From: Bacillota bacterium
Lineage (GTDB): Bacteria; Bacillota; Clostridia; Clostridiales; Clostridiaceae
Reading direction: 5' to 3'
Assembly: GCA_023424785.1 (NCBI GenBank)
Contig: JAFADP010000028.1
Coordinates: forward strand, 1 to 19,328
DNA: 19,328 nucleotides
Each line of letters begins with the position of its first letter. The stretch's first letter is position 1. This document shows, piece by piece, positions 1 to 5,927 of the stretch. The notes under the pieces are model-generated. The model saw only the letters and a program-made list of their open reading frames with translations. It was not told the DNA's origin and did not search any database. The translations under genes were made by a program, and so were the position numbers.

Positions 1-147
1 AATCAAAGTAAAACTAATGATATTCAAAGAGCTATTAAGCTTATGATAATTAAGAAGTATGCTAAGAGAATTCCTAGAGATGTTAGAGAAAAAATAATGG
101 AGCCATTATTAAATTTAGCTAAGATACATTTTGATGTATTAAATTAA
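1..147 (+). CDS. C-terminal end of an unrecognised protein (5' end outside window)
   Basis: Frame 1 is open from the first base to a TAA at 145-147, giving 48 residues. The fragment is rich in Lys, Arg and Ile, ends in DVLN, and looks helical and soluble, with no Cys and no membrane segment. I do not recognise the family. The stop is only 16 nt before the metallopeptidase start and no terminator lies between them, so the two genes are probably co-transcribed. Reading-frame continuity and the tight junction support a real gene; its function cannot be judged from this much sequence. Confidence 0.6.
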   Translation, partial: NQSKTNDIQRAIKLMIIKKYAKRIPRDVREKIMEPLLNLAKIHFDVLN

Positions 148-163
148 AGAGGCGATTATAAAA

Positions 164-880
164 ATGATGTACAGTGTTAAGTACGGAACTAAAGAGATAG
201 AATTCAATGTTGAATTTAAGAATAGAAAAACAATGAGTATTTCAGTTGAGCCACCTAAAGATATTACTGTGGTGGCTCCAGTAGGTACTAAAGAAGAAGA
301 AATTAAAGAAGCTGTTAAATCAAAAGGTGCTTGGATAGTCCAAAAGCTTTTTGAGTTTAGAAATATTGAAAGTAAAAGAGTTAGTAGAGAGTTTGTTAAT
401 GGAGAATCTTTTATGTATTTAGGAAGAAATTATTCTCTGCAAATTCATGTAGATGAAACTTTAAAGAATAATTCAAGTGTTAAATTATTTAGAGGTAAGT
501 TTCATGTTTATGTTAAAGAAAAAAATGATGATTTAATAAAAGAAGCTATGGAAGTTTGGTATAGAGAAAAGACGGAGGAGCAAGTTAAGAAAAGAATTAA
601 ATATTATCAGAAGTTCTTTAATAAAAAACCAGTGGCAATAAAGGTTAAGGAACAAAAGAAGAGATGGGCTAGTTGTACTTCTAATAATGAGCTTTTATTT
701 AATTGGAGATGTGTAATGGCTAAGTCTACATCTCTTGATTACATAATTGTTCATGAGATGTGTCATATGTATTATATGAATCATTCACAGGAGTTTTGGG
801 ATTTAGTTGCTTCTGTAATGGCTGATTATGAAGTAAGAAAAGAATGGCTTAGGGATTATGGAATAAGAATGAGCTTATAA
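164..880 (+). CDS. YgjP-like (DUF45/M48-type) zinc metallopeptidase
   Basis: A soluble protein of 238 residues, without signal peptide or membrane segment. The zinc site is plain: H197-E198-x-x-H201 (HEMCH) followed by H207 in NHSQEFW, the HExxH-x5-H spacing of the YgjP/WLM-like families. Before it comes the family's conserved KKRWASC segment (W168) and a following FNWR-like strand. The N-terminal half is beta-rich, as is usual for PF01863 proteins. The likely role is a cytoplasmic metal-dependent hydrolase; the physiological substrate of this family is not established. Two adjacent ATG codons (164 and 167) could serve as start; AGAGG at 148-152 fits either. It follows the upstream partial gene by 16 nt and is closed by the hairpin at 961-984. 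Confidence 0.85.
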   Translation: MMYSVKYGTKEIEFNVEFKNRKTMSISVEPPKDITVVAPVGTKEEEIKEAVKSKGAWIVQKLFEFRNIESKRVSREFVNGESFMYLGRNYSLQIHVDETLKNNSSVKLFRGKFHVYVKEKNDDLIKEAMEVWYREKTEEQVKKRIKYYQKFFNKKPVAIKVKEQKKRWASCTSNNELLFNWRCVMAKSTSLDYIIVHEMCHMYYMNHSQEFWDLVASVMADYEVRKEWLRDYGIRMSL

Positions 881-960
881 AACTAAAAATTGTTTATATA
901 GCAAGAATGTAAAAAGAAATATGAGATAGAAAATATTGAATGTATAGTATGAACTCAAAA

Positions 961-989
961 AAGAAGAGCTGTTTAGTTCTTCTTTTTTA
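961..989 (+). terminator. Rho-independent terminator after the metallopeptidase gene
   Basis: A 10-bp stem (961-970 with 975-984, one G-U pair) has a GTTT loop and runs into a T-rich tail to 989. A-rich sequence precedes it. It closes the transcript of the first two genes. Confidence 0.75.
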
Positions 990-1073
990 TTTAATAAAAT
1001 ACAAGAACTTAAATTAGTTTGATGAATAAAAAATATATAATAAAAGAAAAATAAGTAATAATTAGTAGTTGTA

Positions 1074-1102
1074 TTGACAAAAGATGTTAATATGCATATA
1101 AT
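1074..1102 (+). promoter_or_regulatory. Consensus sigma-A promoter of the cadC-cadA operon
   Basis: TTGACA at 1074-1079 and TATAAT at 1097-1102 are separated by exactly 17 bp: both hexamers and the spacing are perfect consensus. The expected start point (about 1109) falls at the first base of the ArsR-type operator, so a bound repressor would block initiation or early clearance. Such a strong promoter is what a fully derepressible metal-resistance operon would need. Confidence 0.9.
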
Positions 1103-1108
1103 TATATT

Positions 1109-1134
1109 AACAAATGAACAGATGCTCATATGTT
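1109..1134 (+). promoter_or_regulatory. ArsR/SmtB-family 12-2-12 operator
   Basis: An imperfect inverted repeat: left arm AACAAATGAACA (1109-1120), spacer GA, right arm TGCTCATATGTT (1123-1134). The right arm's reverse complement matches the left arm at 10 of 12 positions. This is the 12-2-12 operator form of SmtB, CzrA and CadC repressors. It covers the predicted start point and ends two bases before the GGAGG of the repressor gene, so it indicates autoregulation. Confidence 0.88.
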
Positions 1135-1146
1135 TGGAGGGATAAT

Positions 1147-1509
1147 ATGAAAGAAGAAAAAACAATAGAAAGTTGTTCATGTAATATAATTCATAATGAT
1201 ATAGTTATGAAGGTTAAAGATAAACTTCCTAAAGAAGAGATACTTTATGATTTGGCAGAGTTTTTTAAAGTTTTTGGAGATTCAACAAGAATAAAAATAA
1301 TTTGTGCTCTTTTTGAAAATGAAATGTGTGTATGTGATTTATCCGCTTTATTAAATGTTAGTCAATCTGCAATATCACATCAATTAAGAACCTTAAAATC
1401 TGCAAGACTTGTTAAGTATAGAAGAGAGGGAAAAGTAATATATTATTCATTAGATGATGAACATATTAAGCATGTTTTTGATGAAGGTCTAAAACATGTT
1501 GTGGAATAA
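1147..1509 (+). CDS. cadC: CadC/SmtB-type metal-sensing ArsR-family repressor
   Basis: A winged-helix repressor of 120 residues. The recognition region is SQSAISHQLRTLKSARLV (about 72-89), followed by the wing KYRREGKVIYYSL. Metal ligands for both known CadC sites can be seen: N-terminal C10-S-C12 plus C61-V-C63 (the CVCDL motif) for the alpha3N site, and D104, H106, H117 and E120 for the inter-subunit alpha5 zinc site. It should leave its operator when it binds Cd, Pb or Zn. The start is ATG 1147, with GGAGG 6 bp upstream; an in-frame ATG at 1114 lies inside the operator and has no ribosome binding site. It is 15 nt from the ATPase gene it should control. The family call is secure; the exact metal is inferred. 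Confidence 0.93.
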   Translation: MKEEKTIESCSCNIIHNDIVMKVKDKLPKEEILYDLAEFFKVFGDSTRIKIICALFENEMCVCDLSALLNVSQSAISHQLRTLKSARLVKYRREGKVIYYSLDDEHIKHVFDEGLKHVVE

Positions 1510-1524
1510 GAAGGTGGTATAATT

Positions 1525-3759
1525 ATGAATGAGCTTAAATTACATCTTAAAGGATTAAATTGTGCTAATTGTGCTAATAAAATTGAGAGGAAAGTATTAT
1601 CTTTAAAAGAAGTTGAAAGTGCAACTTTAAATTTTTCTACTGTTGTTCTTACAATTGAACTAAAGGAAGTAAGTGAAAAAGAAAATGTAATAAAAAAAGT
1701 TAAAGATATAGTAAAGTCATTAGAACCTGATGTTATTGTAGAAGAATACAGAAAAGACAATAAAAAAGAAAAACATCATAAACATGATAGTTGCTGTTCT
1801 GGTAACAACCATACTCATGGAGAAAGTTGTTGCGGAGGTCATAATCATTCTCATGGAGAAACTAATGCATGTAATTGTAATAGAAGTTGCGAGTGTAGTA
1901 ATGATAATAATGAAAGTAAAAAAACTTTTAATGTTATAGATAATCTACCTTTTATAGCTGGTATTATAATATATGGAATTGCAATAATAATAGGAAAAGA
2001 TAATTATGGTATGATTTTATACTTACTAAGTTACCTTTTAATAGGTGGAGATATTATATATACTGCTATAAAGAATATATTTAACGGAGAATTATTTGAT
2101 GAGAATTTTCTTATGACTATTGCTACTGTAGGTGCATTTATTATTGGAGAATATACAGAAGCTGTAGCTGTAATGGTATTTTATAAAATAGGTGAGATAT
2201 TCCAAGATTATGCAGTAAATAAATCAAGAAAATCTATAGCATCTCTTGTAAATATAAGAGCTGATTATGCAAATAAATTAGTAAATGGAATTGAAACAAA
2301 AGTTTCTCCAGAAGAAGTTAGTATAGATGATATTATAATAATAAAACCAGGTGAAAGAGTTCCTTTAGATGGAGTTGTTATAGAAGGCGAAGGATCATTA
2401 GACACCTCAGCACTTACAGGAGAGTCTCTTCCCATAGATATTCATAAGGGAGATGAGATATTATCAGGATCAATTAATTTAAATAGTGTATTAAGAGTTA
2501 AGGTAAAGAAAGAGTTTAGAGAATCTACTGTATCAAGAATTCTAGAGCTTGTTGAAAATGCAGGAAATAAAAAAGCACAAACTGAGAAATTTATAACAAA
2601 GTTTTCTAAATACTATACTCCAATAGTTGTAATTTTAGCTGTTGCCTTAGCAGTAATACCACCTTTAGTTATGAAGGATCAGGTATTTTCAGATTGGATT
2701 TATAGAGCAGCAATATTCTTAGTTGTATCTTGTCCATGTGCATTAGTAATATCTGTACCTCTAGGTCTATTTGCAGGTATAGGAGCAGCATCTAGTAATG
2801 GAATTTTAATTAAGGGTGGAAATTATTTAGAAGCATTAAAAAATGTAGAGATAGTAGTGCTTGATAAAACAGGAACTTTAACAAAAGGAGTATTTAAGGT
2901 TGTTAAGATAAATAGCTTAGGAATCAATAAGAGTGATCTTTTAAGAATAGCAGCAATTGGAGAAAGTTTTTCTAATCACCCAATAGCTCAATCAATTGTT
3001 AAGGAATATAATAAGGATATTGATAAGTCATTAGTAACGGATTATAAAGAAATATCAGGTAATGGTATTAAGGCTACTATAGAAGGAAAAGAAGTTTTAT
3101 TAGGAAATAATAAACTTATGAAGCAGTTTAATATTAATTGTCCTATAAATAGTGAAGTTGGTACAGTTATTAATGTAGCTATAGATGGAATATATGTAGG
3201 ATATATATTAATTGCAGATGAAATAAAAGAAGATTCAAAAGATGCCATTAAAGCATTAAAGGAAAATGGTGTTAAAAAGGTAGTAATGCTAACAGGAGAT
3301 AATAAAAAGGTAGCAGATGCTGTAGCAAAGGAAGTTGGAGTTGATATAGTATTTTCAGAATTACTACCTGAAGGTAAGGTTAATAAGGTTGAGGAATTAT
3401 TAAAAGAGAAATCACCTAAAGGTAAATTAGTTTTTGTTGGAGATGGTATTAATGATGCACCTGTGTTAGCTAGAGCAGATATAGGTATTGCTATGGGTGG
3501 AATAGGTTCAGATGCAGCCATAGAAGTATCTGATATAGTATTAATGAAAGATAAGATATCATCTTTAAATGAATCAATTATAATAGCAAGAAAAGTAAAT
3601 AAAATACTTTGGCAAAATATAATATTTTCATTATGTATAAAAATAGGAGTATTAATATTAGGTGCATTAGGAATGGCTAATATATGGGAAGGCGTATTTG
3701 CTGATGTAGGTGTTACTTTACTTGCAGTTTTAAATTCTATGAGAGCATTAAAGAAATAG
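1525..3759 (+). CDS. cadA: P1B-type Zn/Cd/Pb-exporting ATPase
   Basis: A heavy-metal efflux ATPase of 744 residues in the cytoplasmic membrane. Order of parts: an N-terminal HMA domain with C13-A-N-C16; a Cys/His-rich linker (about 84-124); paired transmembrane helices starting near 140; the actuator motif TGE (298-300); the ion-channel motif C403-P-C405; the phosphorylation site D447-KTGT; the H485-P motif of the nucleotide domain; GDGIND (639-644); and a C-terminal helix pair with a conserved Lys and the DVGVTLL Asp typical of ZntA/CadA. CPC together with that Asp points to Zn2+, Cd2+ or Pb2+ rather than Cu+. It follows cadC by 15 nt with an AAGGTGG ribosome binding site, so it should be derepressed by the same metals. 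The linker is unusually rich in ligands (see findings). The substrate is inferred from motifs. Confidence 0.95.
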   Translation: MNELKLHLKGLNCANCANKIERKVLSLKEVESATLNFSTVVLTIELKEVSEKENVIKKVKDIVKSLEPDVIVEEYRKDNKKEKHHKHDSCCSGNNHTHGESCCGGHNHSHGETNACNCNRSCECSNDNNESKKTFNVIDNLPFIAGIIIYGIAIIIGKDNYGMILYLLSYLLIGGDIIYTAIKNIFNGELFDENFLMTIATVGAFIIGEYTEAVAVMVFYKIGEIFQDYAVNKSRKSIASLVNIRADYANKLVNGIETKVSPEEVSIDDIIIIKPGERVPLDGVVIEGEGSLDTSALTGESLPIDIHKGDEILSGSINLNSVLRVKVKKEFRESTVSRILELVENAGNKKAQTEKFITKFSKYYTPIVVILAVALAVIPPLVMKDQVFSDWIYRAAIFLVVSCPCALVISVPLGLFAGIGAASSNGILIKGGNYLEALKNVEIVVLDKTGTLTKGVFKVVKINSLGINKSDLLRIAAIGESFSNHPIAQSIVKEYNKDIDKSLVTDYKEISGNGIKATIEGKEVLLGNNKLMKQFNINCPINSEVGTVINVAIDGIYVGYILIADEIKEDSKDAIKALKENGVKKVVMLTGDNKKVADAVAKEVGVDIVFSELLPEGKVNKVEELLKEKSPKGKLVFVGDGINDAPVLARADIGIAMGGIGSDAAIEVSDIVLMKDKISSLNESIIIARKVNKILWQNIIFSLCIKIGVLILGALGMANIWEGVFADVGVTLLAVLNSMRALKK
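1789..1860 (+). repeat. Tandem 36-nt duplication inside cadA (His/Cys metal-binding linker)
   Basis: Two in-frame 36-nt units, 1789-1824 and 1825-1860, encode SCCSGNNHTHGE (residues 89-100) and SCCGGHNHSHGE (101-112). Nine of 12 residues are identical; the three differences are S/G, N/H and T/S. Each unit supplies two Cys and two or three His. The DNA copies have diverged at several third positions, so the duplication is not very recent. Confidence 0.85.
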
Positions 3760-3763
3760 TTTT

Positions 3764-3800
3764 AATAAATAAAAGAGGGCTAGTCCCTCTTTTATTTATT
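3764..3800. terminator. Bidirectional terminator between cadA and the convergent small gene
   Basis: A perfect 16-bp stem: AATAAATAAAAGAGGG (3764-3779) with its complement at 3785-3800 and a 5-nt loop. A-rich and T-rich outer arms give a U-tract whichever way it is read, so it can end both cadA and the minus-strand gene. It overlaps the stop codon of the minus-strand gene (3796-3798). Confidence 0.88.
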
Positions 3801-3993
3801 TTAGAGTAAGTTCTTCTAATGAGGAAATATGAGATGGTCTTATTAAAACATTTGTAGTTGGAATTCTAACAAGCTCATCTTTTAGCACTTTTACTATTTC
3901 CCCAGAAGCTAACTTTTCATCATCAAAAAGTAGATTTAAGTCTACATTTTCAATACCATACTCTTTACCACTATCCATTACTAATTTAACCAT
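3796..3993 (-). CDS. Small conserved-looking protein of unknown function (65 aa)
   Basis: I do not recognise this protein. It has 65 residues and is acidic, with no Cys, no signal peptide and no membrane helix. It reads as short beta strands (MVKLVMDSGKEY, EIVKVLKDELVRIPTTNVLI) and a C-terminal PSHISSLEEL helix, so a small compact fold is plausible. The reading frame is supported by a good ribosome binding site on the minus strand (AAAGGGG, complement of 4001-4007, 7 nt before the ATG) and by a dedicated terminator. It is divergent from rex and convergent with cadA, so it forms its own transcript. Nothing in the sequence ties it to either neighbour's function. Confidence 0.75.
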   Translation of the reverse strand: MVKLVMDSGKEYGIENVDLNLLFDDEKLASGEIVKVLKDELVRIPTTNVLIRPSHISSLEELTLK

Positions 3994-4029
3994 AGTATAT
4001 CCCCTTTATAAAAAATATTAATTAATTTA

Positions 4030-4058
4030 ATTATATACTTTTTTAAAAATAAAATCCA
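4030..4058 (-). promoter_or_regulatory. Possible promoter of the small minus-strand gene
   Basis: On the minus strand, TATAAT (complement of 4030-4035) follows TGGATT (complement of 4053-4058) at a 17-bp spacing. The -10 is perfect but the -35 matches only three of six positions. The palindrome CCATAATATGG (4056-4066) overlaps the -35. Confidence 0.45.
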
Positions 4059-4191
4059 TAATATGGTAATGTTAAGGGCTTATATATTAAAATTATAATG
4101 GATTATTAATAAATATTTGTGGTAAAATAATAAAATCATAGTAAAAATATTATGTAGAGAATATTAATTTTAAGAAAGGAAGAAGATACAG

Positions 4192-4830
4192 TTGGAAAAG
4201 AAAAAAAATATCTCTATGGCTGTTATAAAAAGATTACCTAAATATCATAGATATCTAAAAGAGCTTATGAAAAATGATGTCGATAGAATATCTTCTAAAG
4301 AATTAGGTGAAAAAATAGGATTTACTGCATCACAAATAAGACAGGATTTAAATTGCTTTGGAGACTTTGGTCAACAAGGATACGGATATAATGTAAGAGA
4401 ATTATATAATCAAATAAAATCAATACTTGGAATAGATAGAGATTATAAAACAATAATAGTAGGATCAGGTAATATAGGTCAGGCTATTGCAAACTATACT
4501 AGTTTTAATTCTTTAGGAATTGACTTAGTTGCAATATTTGATTCTAATCCTCAACTAATCAATAAAAAAATAAGAGACGTAGAAATAACTGATATGAGTG
4601 AATTAGATAAATATCTAAAGAATAATGATATAGATATAGGAATAATTTGTGTTCCTAAATTAAATGCTCAAAAAGTATGTGATGAACTTATAAGTGGAGG
4701 AATAAATGCTATATGGAACTTTGCTCCAGTAGATTTAGTTGTACCAGAACATGTAAAGGTGGAAAATGTACATCTAAGTGAAAGTTTATTAACCCTTATT
4801 TATCTATTACATACATCAGAAGAAAATTGA
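4192..4830 (+). CDS. rex: Redox-sensing transcriptional repressor Rex
   Basis: A cytoplasmic repressor of 212 residues that responds to the NADH/NAD+ ratio. The N-terminal winged helix (about 1-80) holds the Rex signatures RISSKELGEKIGFTASQIRQ and LNCFGDFGQQGYGY. The Rossmann domain begins with the dinucleotide loop G91-SGNIG, and the C-terminal helix (HLSESLLTLIYLL) is the domain-swapped dimer element. I place the start at TTG 4192, because GAAAGGA (4174-4180) lies 11 nt upstream and clostridial Rex proteins commonly carry this KKKNISMAVIKRLPKYHRY N-terminus. ATG 4216 is the alternative and has no comparable ribosome binding site. The gene lies next to the butyryl-CoA operon that Rex controls in other clostridia, and Rex-type operators lie 94 and 160 nt downstream of its stop. 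Its own promoter is not obvious. Confidence 0.96.
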   Translation: MEKKKNISMAVIKRLPKYHRYLKELMKNDVDRISSKELGEKIGFTASQIRQDLNCFGDFGQQGYGYNVRELYNQIKSILGIDRDYKTIIVGSGNIGQAIANYTSFNSLGIDLVAIFDSNPQLINKKIRDVEITDMSELDKYLKNNDIDIGIICVPKLNAQKVCDELISGGINAIWNFAPVDLVVPEHVKVENVHLSESLLTLIYLLHTSEEN

Positions 4831-4852
4831 GGAAATTTATATCCTTTACATA

Positions 4853-4881
4853 TTGCAAAATAAAGGATAAAGCATTATAAT
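4853..4881 (+). promoter_or_regulatory. Candidate promoter just downstream of rex
   Basis: TTGCAA (4853-4858) and TATAAT (4876-4881) are spaced by 17 bp. The predicted start (about 4888) is immediately before the hairpin at 4889-4906, so transcripts from here would have to read through that hairpin to reach crt. It could be a second crt promoter or a chance match in AT-rich DNA. Confidence 0.4.
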
Positions 4882-4888
4882 AAATATA

Positions 4889-4915
4889 TGAAGCTGAAAA
4901 GCTTCAATTATTTTT
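4889..4915 (+). terminator. Probable terminator or attenuating hairpin after rex
   Basis: Stem TGAAGC/GCTTCA (4889-4894 with 4901-4906), loop TGAAAA, then AATTATTTTT. The stem is short (6 bp) and the U-run begins 5 nt after it, so termination may be weak. A separate 9-bp inverted repeat, TATCCTTTA/TAAAGGATA (4840-4848 and 4861-4869), lies just upstream. Confidence 0.55.
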
Positions 4916-4923
4916 AATTAACT

Positions 4924-4941
4924 TTGTTAATAATATAACAA
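4924..4941. promoter_or_regulatory. Rex-type operator 1
   Basis: TTGTTAATAATATAACAA matches the Rex consensus TTGTTAA-N4-TTAACAA at every specified position but one (A for T at the start of the right half). It lies between rex and crt, 66 bp centre-to-centre from operator 2. Confidence 0.85.
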
Positions 4942-4974
4942 GTAATTATACCAAATATATAATTATTTGTAAAT

Positions 4975-5002
4975 TTAACAAAGGGTTAATTGTTAATATT
5001 AT
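4975..5002 (+). promoter_or_regulatory. Candidate Rex-controlled promoter of the crt operon
   Basis: TTAACA (4975-4980) and TATTAT (4997-5002) are spaced by 16 bp. The -10 is inside Rex operator 2, the expected geometry for repression by steric block. It would leave a leader of about 100 nt before crt. TATAAT at 5059-5064 is another possible -10 but lacks a convincing -35. The choice between them is an inference. Confidence 0.5.
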
Positions 5003-5007
5003 AACAA
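4990..5007. promoter_or_regulatory. Rex-type operator 2
   Basis: TTGTTAATATTATAACAA has the same one-base departure from the Rex consensus as operator 1. The two operators share both 7-bp half-sites exactly and differ only in the 4-bp centre (TAAT versus TATT). Their location upstream of the NADH-linked crt-bcd-etf-hbd operon fits established Rex regulation in clostridia. Confidence 0.87.
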
Positions 5008-5110
5008 TTTTTTATGAGAATTTAATGTACAAGGATCTATTTATATAAACTATAAAGTTATAATAGATTTTTGCATATAAAAGTAAGCATTATTAAGGGG
5101 GAGAAATGAG

Positions 5111-5896
5111 ATGGAATTAAAGAATGTACTTCTTGAAAAAGAAGATCATTTAGCAATTGTTACGATCAATAGACCAAAGGCTTTAAATGCTTTAAATTCA
5201 GAAACCTTAAAAGATCTTAATGTAGTTATCGAAGATTTAGAAAATGATAACAACATTTATGCTGTTATATTAACAGGAGCAGGTGAAAAATCATTTGTTG
5301 CTGGAGCTGATATAGCAGAAATGAAAGATTTAAGTGAAGAAGAAGGTAAGGCTTTTGGAGAGCTTGGAAACAAGGTGTTTTTAAGACTAGAAAACTTAAA
5401 CAAGCCTGTAATAGCAGCTATACAAGGATTTGCTCTTGGTGGTGGTTGTGAAATTGCTATGGCATGTGATATTAGAATAGCTTCAGAAAAAGCTTTATTT
5501 GGACAACCAGAAGTGGGACTTGGAATTACGCCAGGATTTGGTGGAACTCAAAGACTACCAAGAATAGTTGGAATAGGAAAAGCTAAAGAAATTATATATA
5601 CAGCTCAAAATATAAAAGCTGAAGAAGCTTATAGAATTGGATTAGTTAATAAGATAGTACCTTTAGAAAGTCTTATGGATGAAGCTAAAGCAATGGCGGC
5701 AAAAATAATAGCAAATGCACCAATTGCTGTTAAGCTATGTAAAGATGCAATTAATAGGGGTATGCAAGTAGAAATAGAAAAAGCAGTTGCAATAGAGGCA
5801 GAAGATTTTGGTAAGTGCTTTGCAAGTGAAGATCAAACAGAGGGAATGTCTGCATTTTTAGAAAGAAGAAAAGAAAAGAACTTCCAAAACAAATAA
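5111..5896 (+). CDS. crt: 3-hydroxybutyryl-CoA dehydratase (crotonase)
   Basis: A soluble enzyme of 261 residues that dehydrates (S)-3-hydroxybutyryl-CoA to crotonyl-CoA in the butyrate pathway. Crotonase signatures are visible: the oxyanion-hole segment AGADIAEM, then GFALGGGCEIAMACDIRIA, and FGQPEVGLGITPGFGGTQRL. The two catalytic glutamates are E114 and E134, with the same 20-residue separation as E144/E164 of rat enoyl-CoA hydratase. The start is ATG 5111, behind AGGGGGAG (5095-5102). It is first in the operon, with bcd 31 nt downstream and both Rex operators upstream. Family length (about 260) and position make the assignment firm. Confidence 0.97.
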   Translation: MELKNVLLEKEDHLAIVTINRPKALNALNSETLKDLNVVIEDLENDNNIYAVILTGAGEKSFVAGADIAEMKDLSEEEGKAFGELGNKVFLRLENLNKPVIAAIQGFALGGGCEIAMACDIRIASEKALFGQPEVGLGITPGFGGTQRLPRIVGIGKAKEIIYTAQNIKAEEAYRIGLVNKIVPLESLMDEAKAMAAKIIANAPIAVKLCKDAINRGMQVEIEKAVAIEAEDFGKCFASEDQTEGMSAFLERRKEKNFQNK

Positions 5897-5927
5897 ATGT
5901 TTTTTTAATATTAAGGAGGGTTAATTA

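Noticed and set aside
1114..1146. Earlier in-frame ATG for cadC
   Set aside because: It lies within the operator, too close to the predicted transcription start to have a leader, whereas ATG 1147 has GGAGG at good spacing.
875..1180. Minus-strand open frame opposite the cadC promoter region
   Set aside because: It spans a terminator, the cadC promoter and operator, and the translation is low-complexity F/L/Y/I as expected from AT-rich noncoding DNA.
3042..3521. 159-codon minus-strand open frame inside cadA
   Set aside because: It is the shadow of conserved ATPase coding sequence, with Ser/Pro/Ile-rich translation and no ribosome binding site.
1525..3759. Copper-exporting ATPase (CopA) as identity of the P1B pump
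   Set aside because: CPC alone would allow it, but the DVGVTLL Asp in the last helix, the His/Cys-rich linker and the adjacent CadC-type repressor favour Zn/Cd/Pb.
4964..4981. A third full Rex operator around TTAACAA
   Set aside because: The left half at the required spacing is TATTTGT, a poor match to TTGTTAA, so only a half-site is supported.
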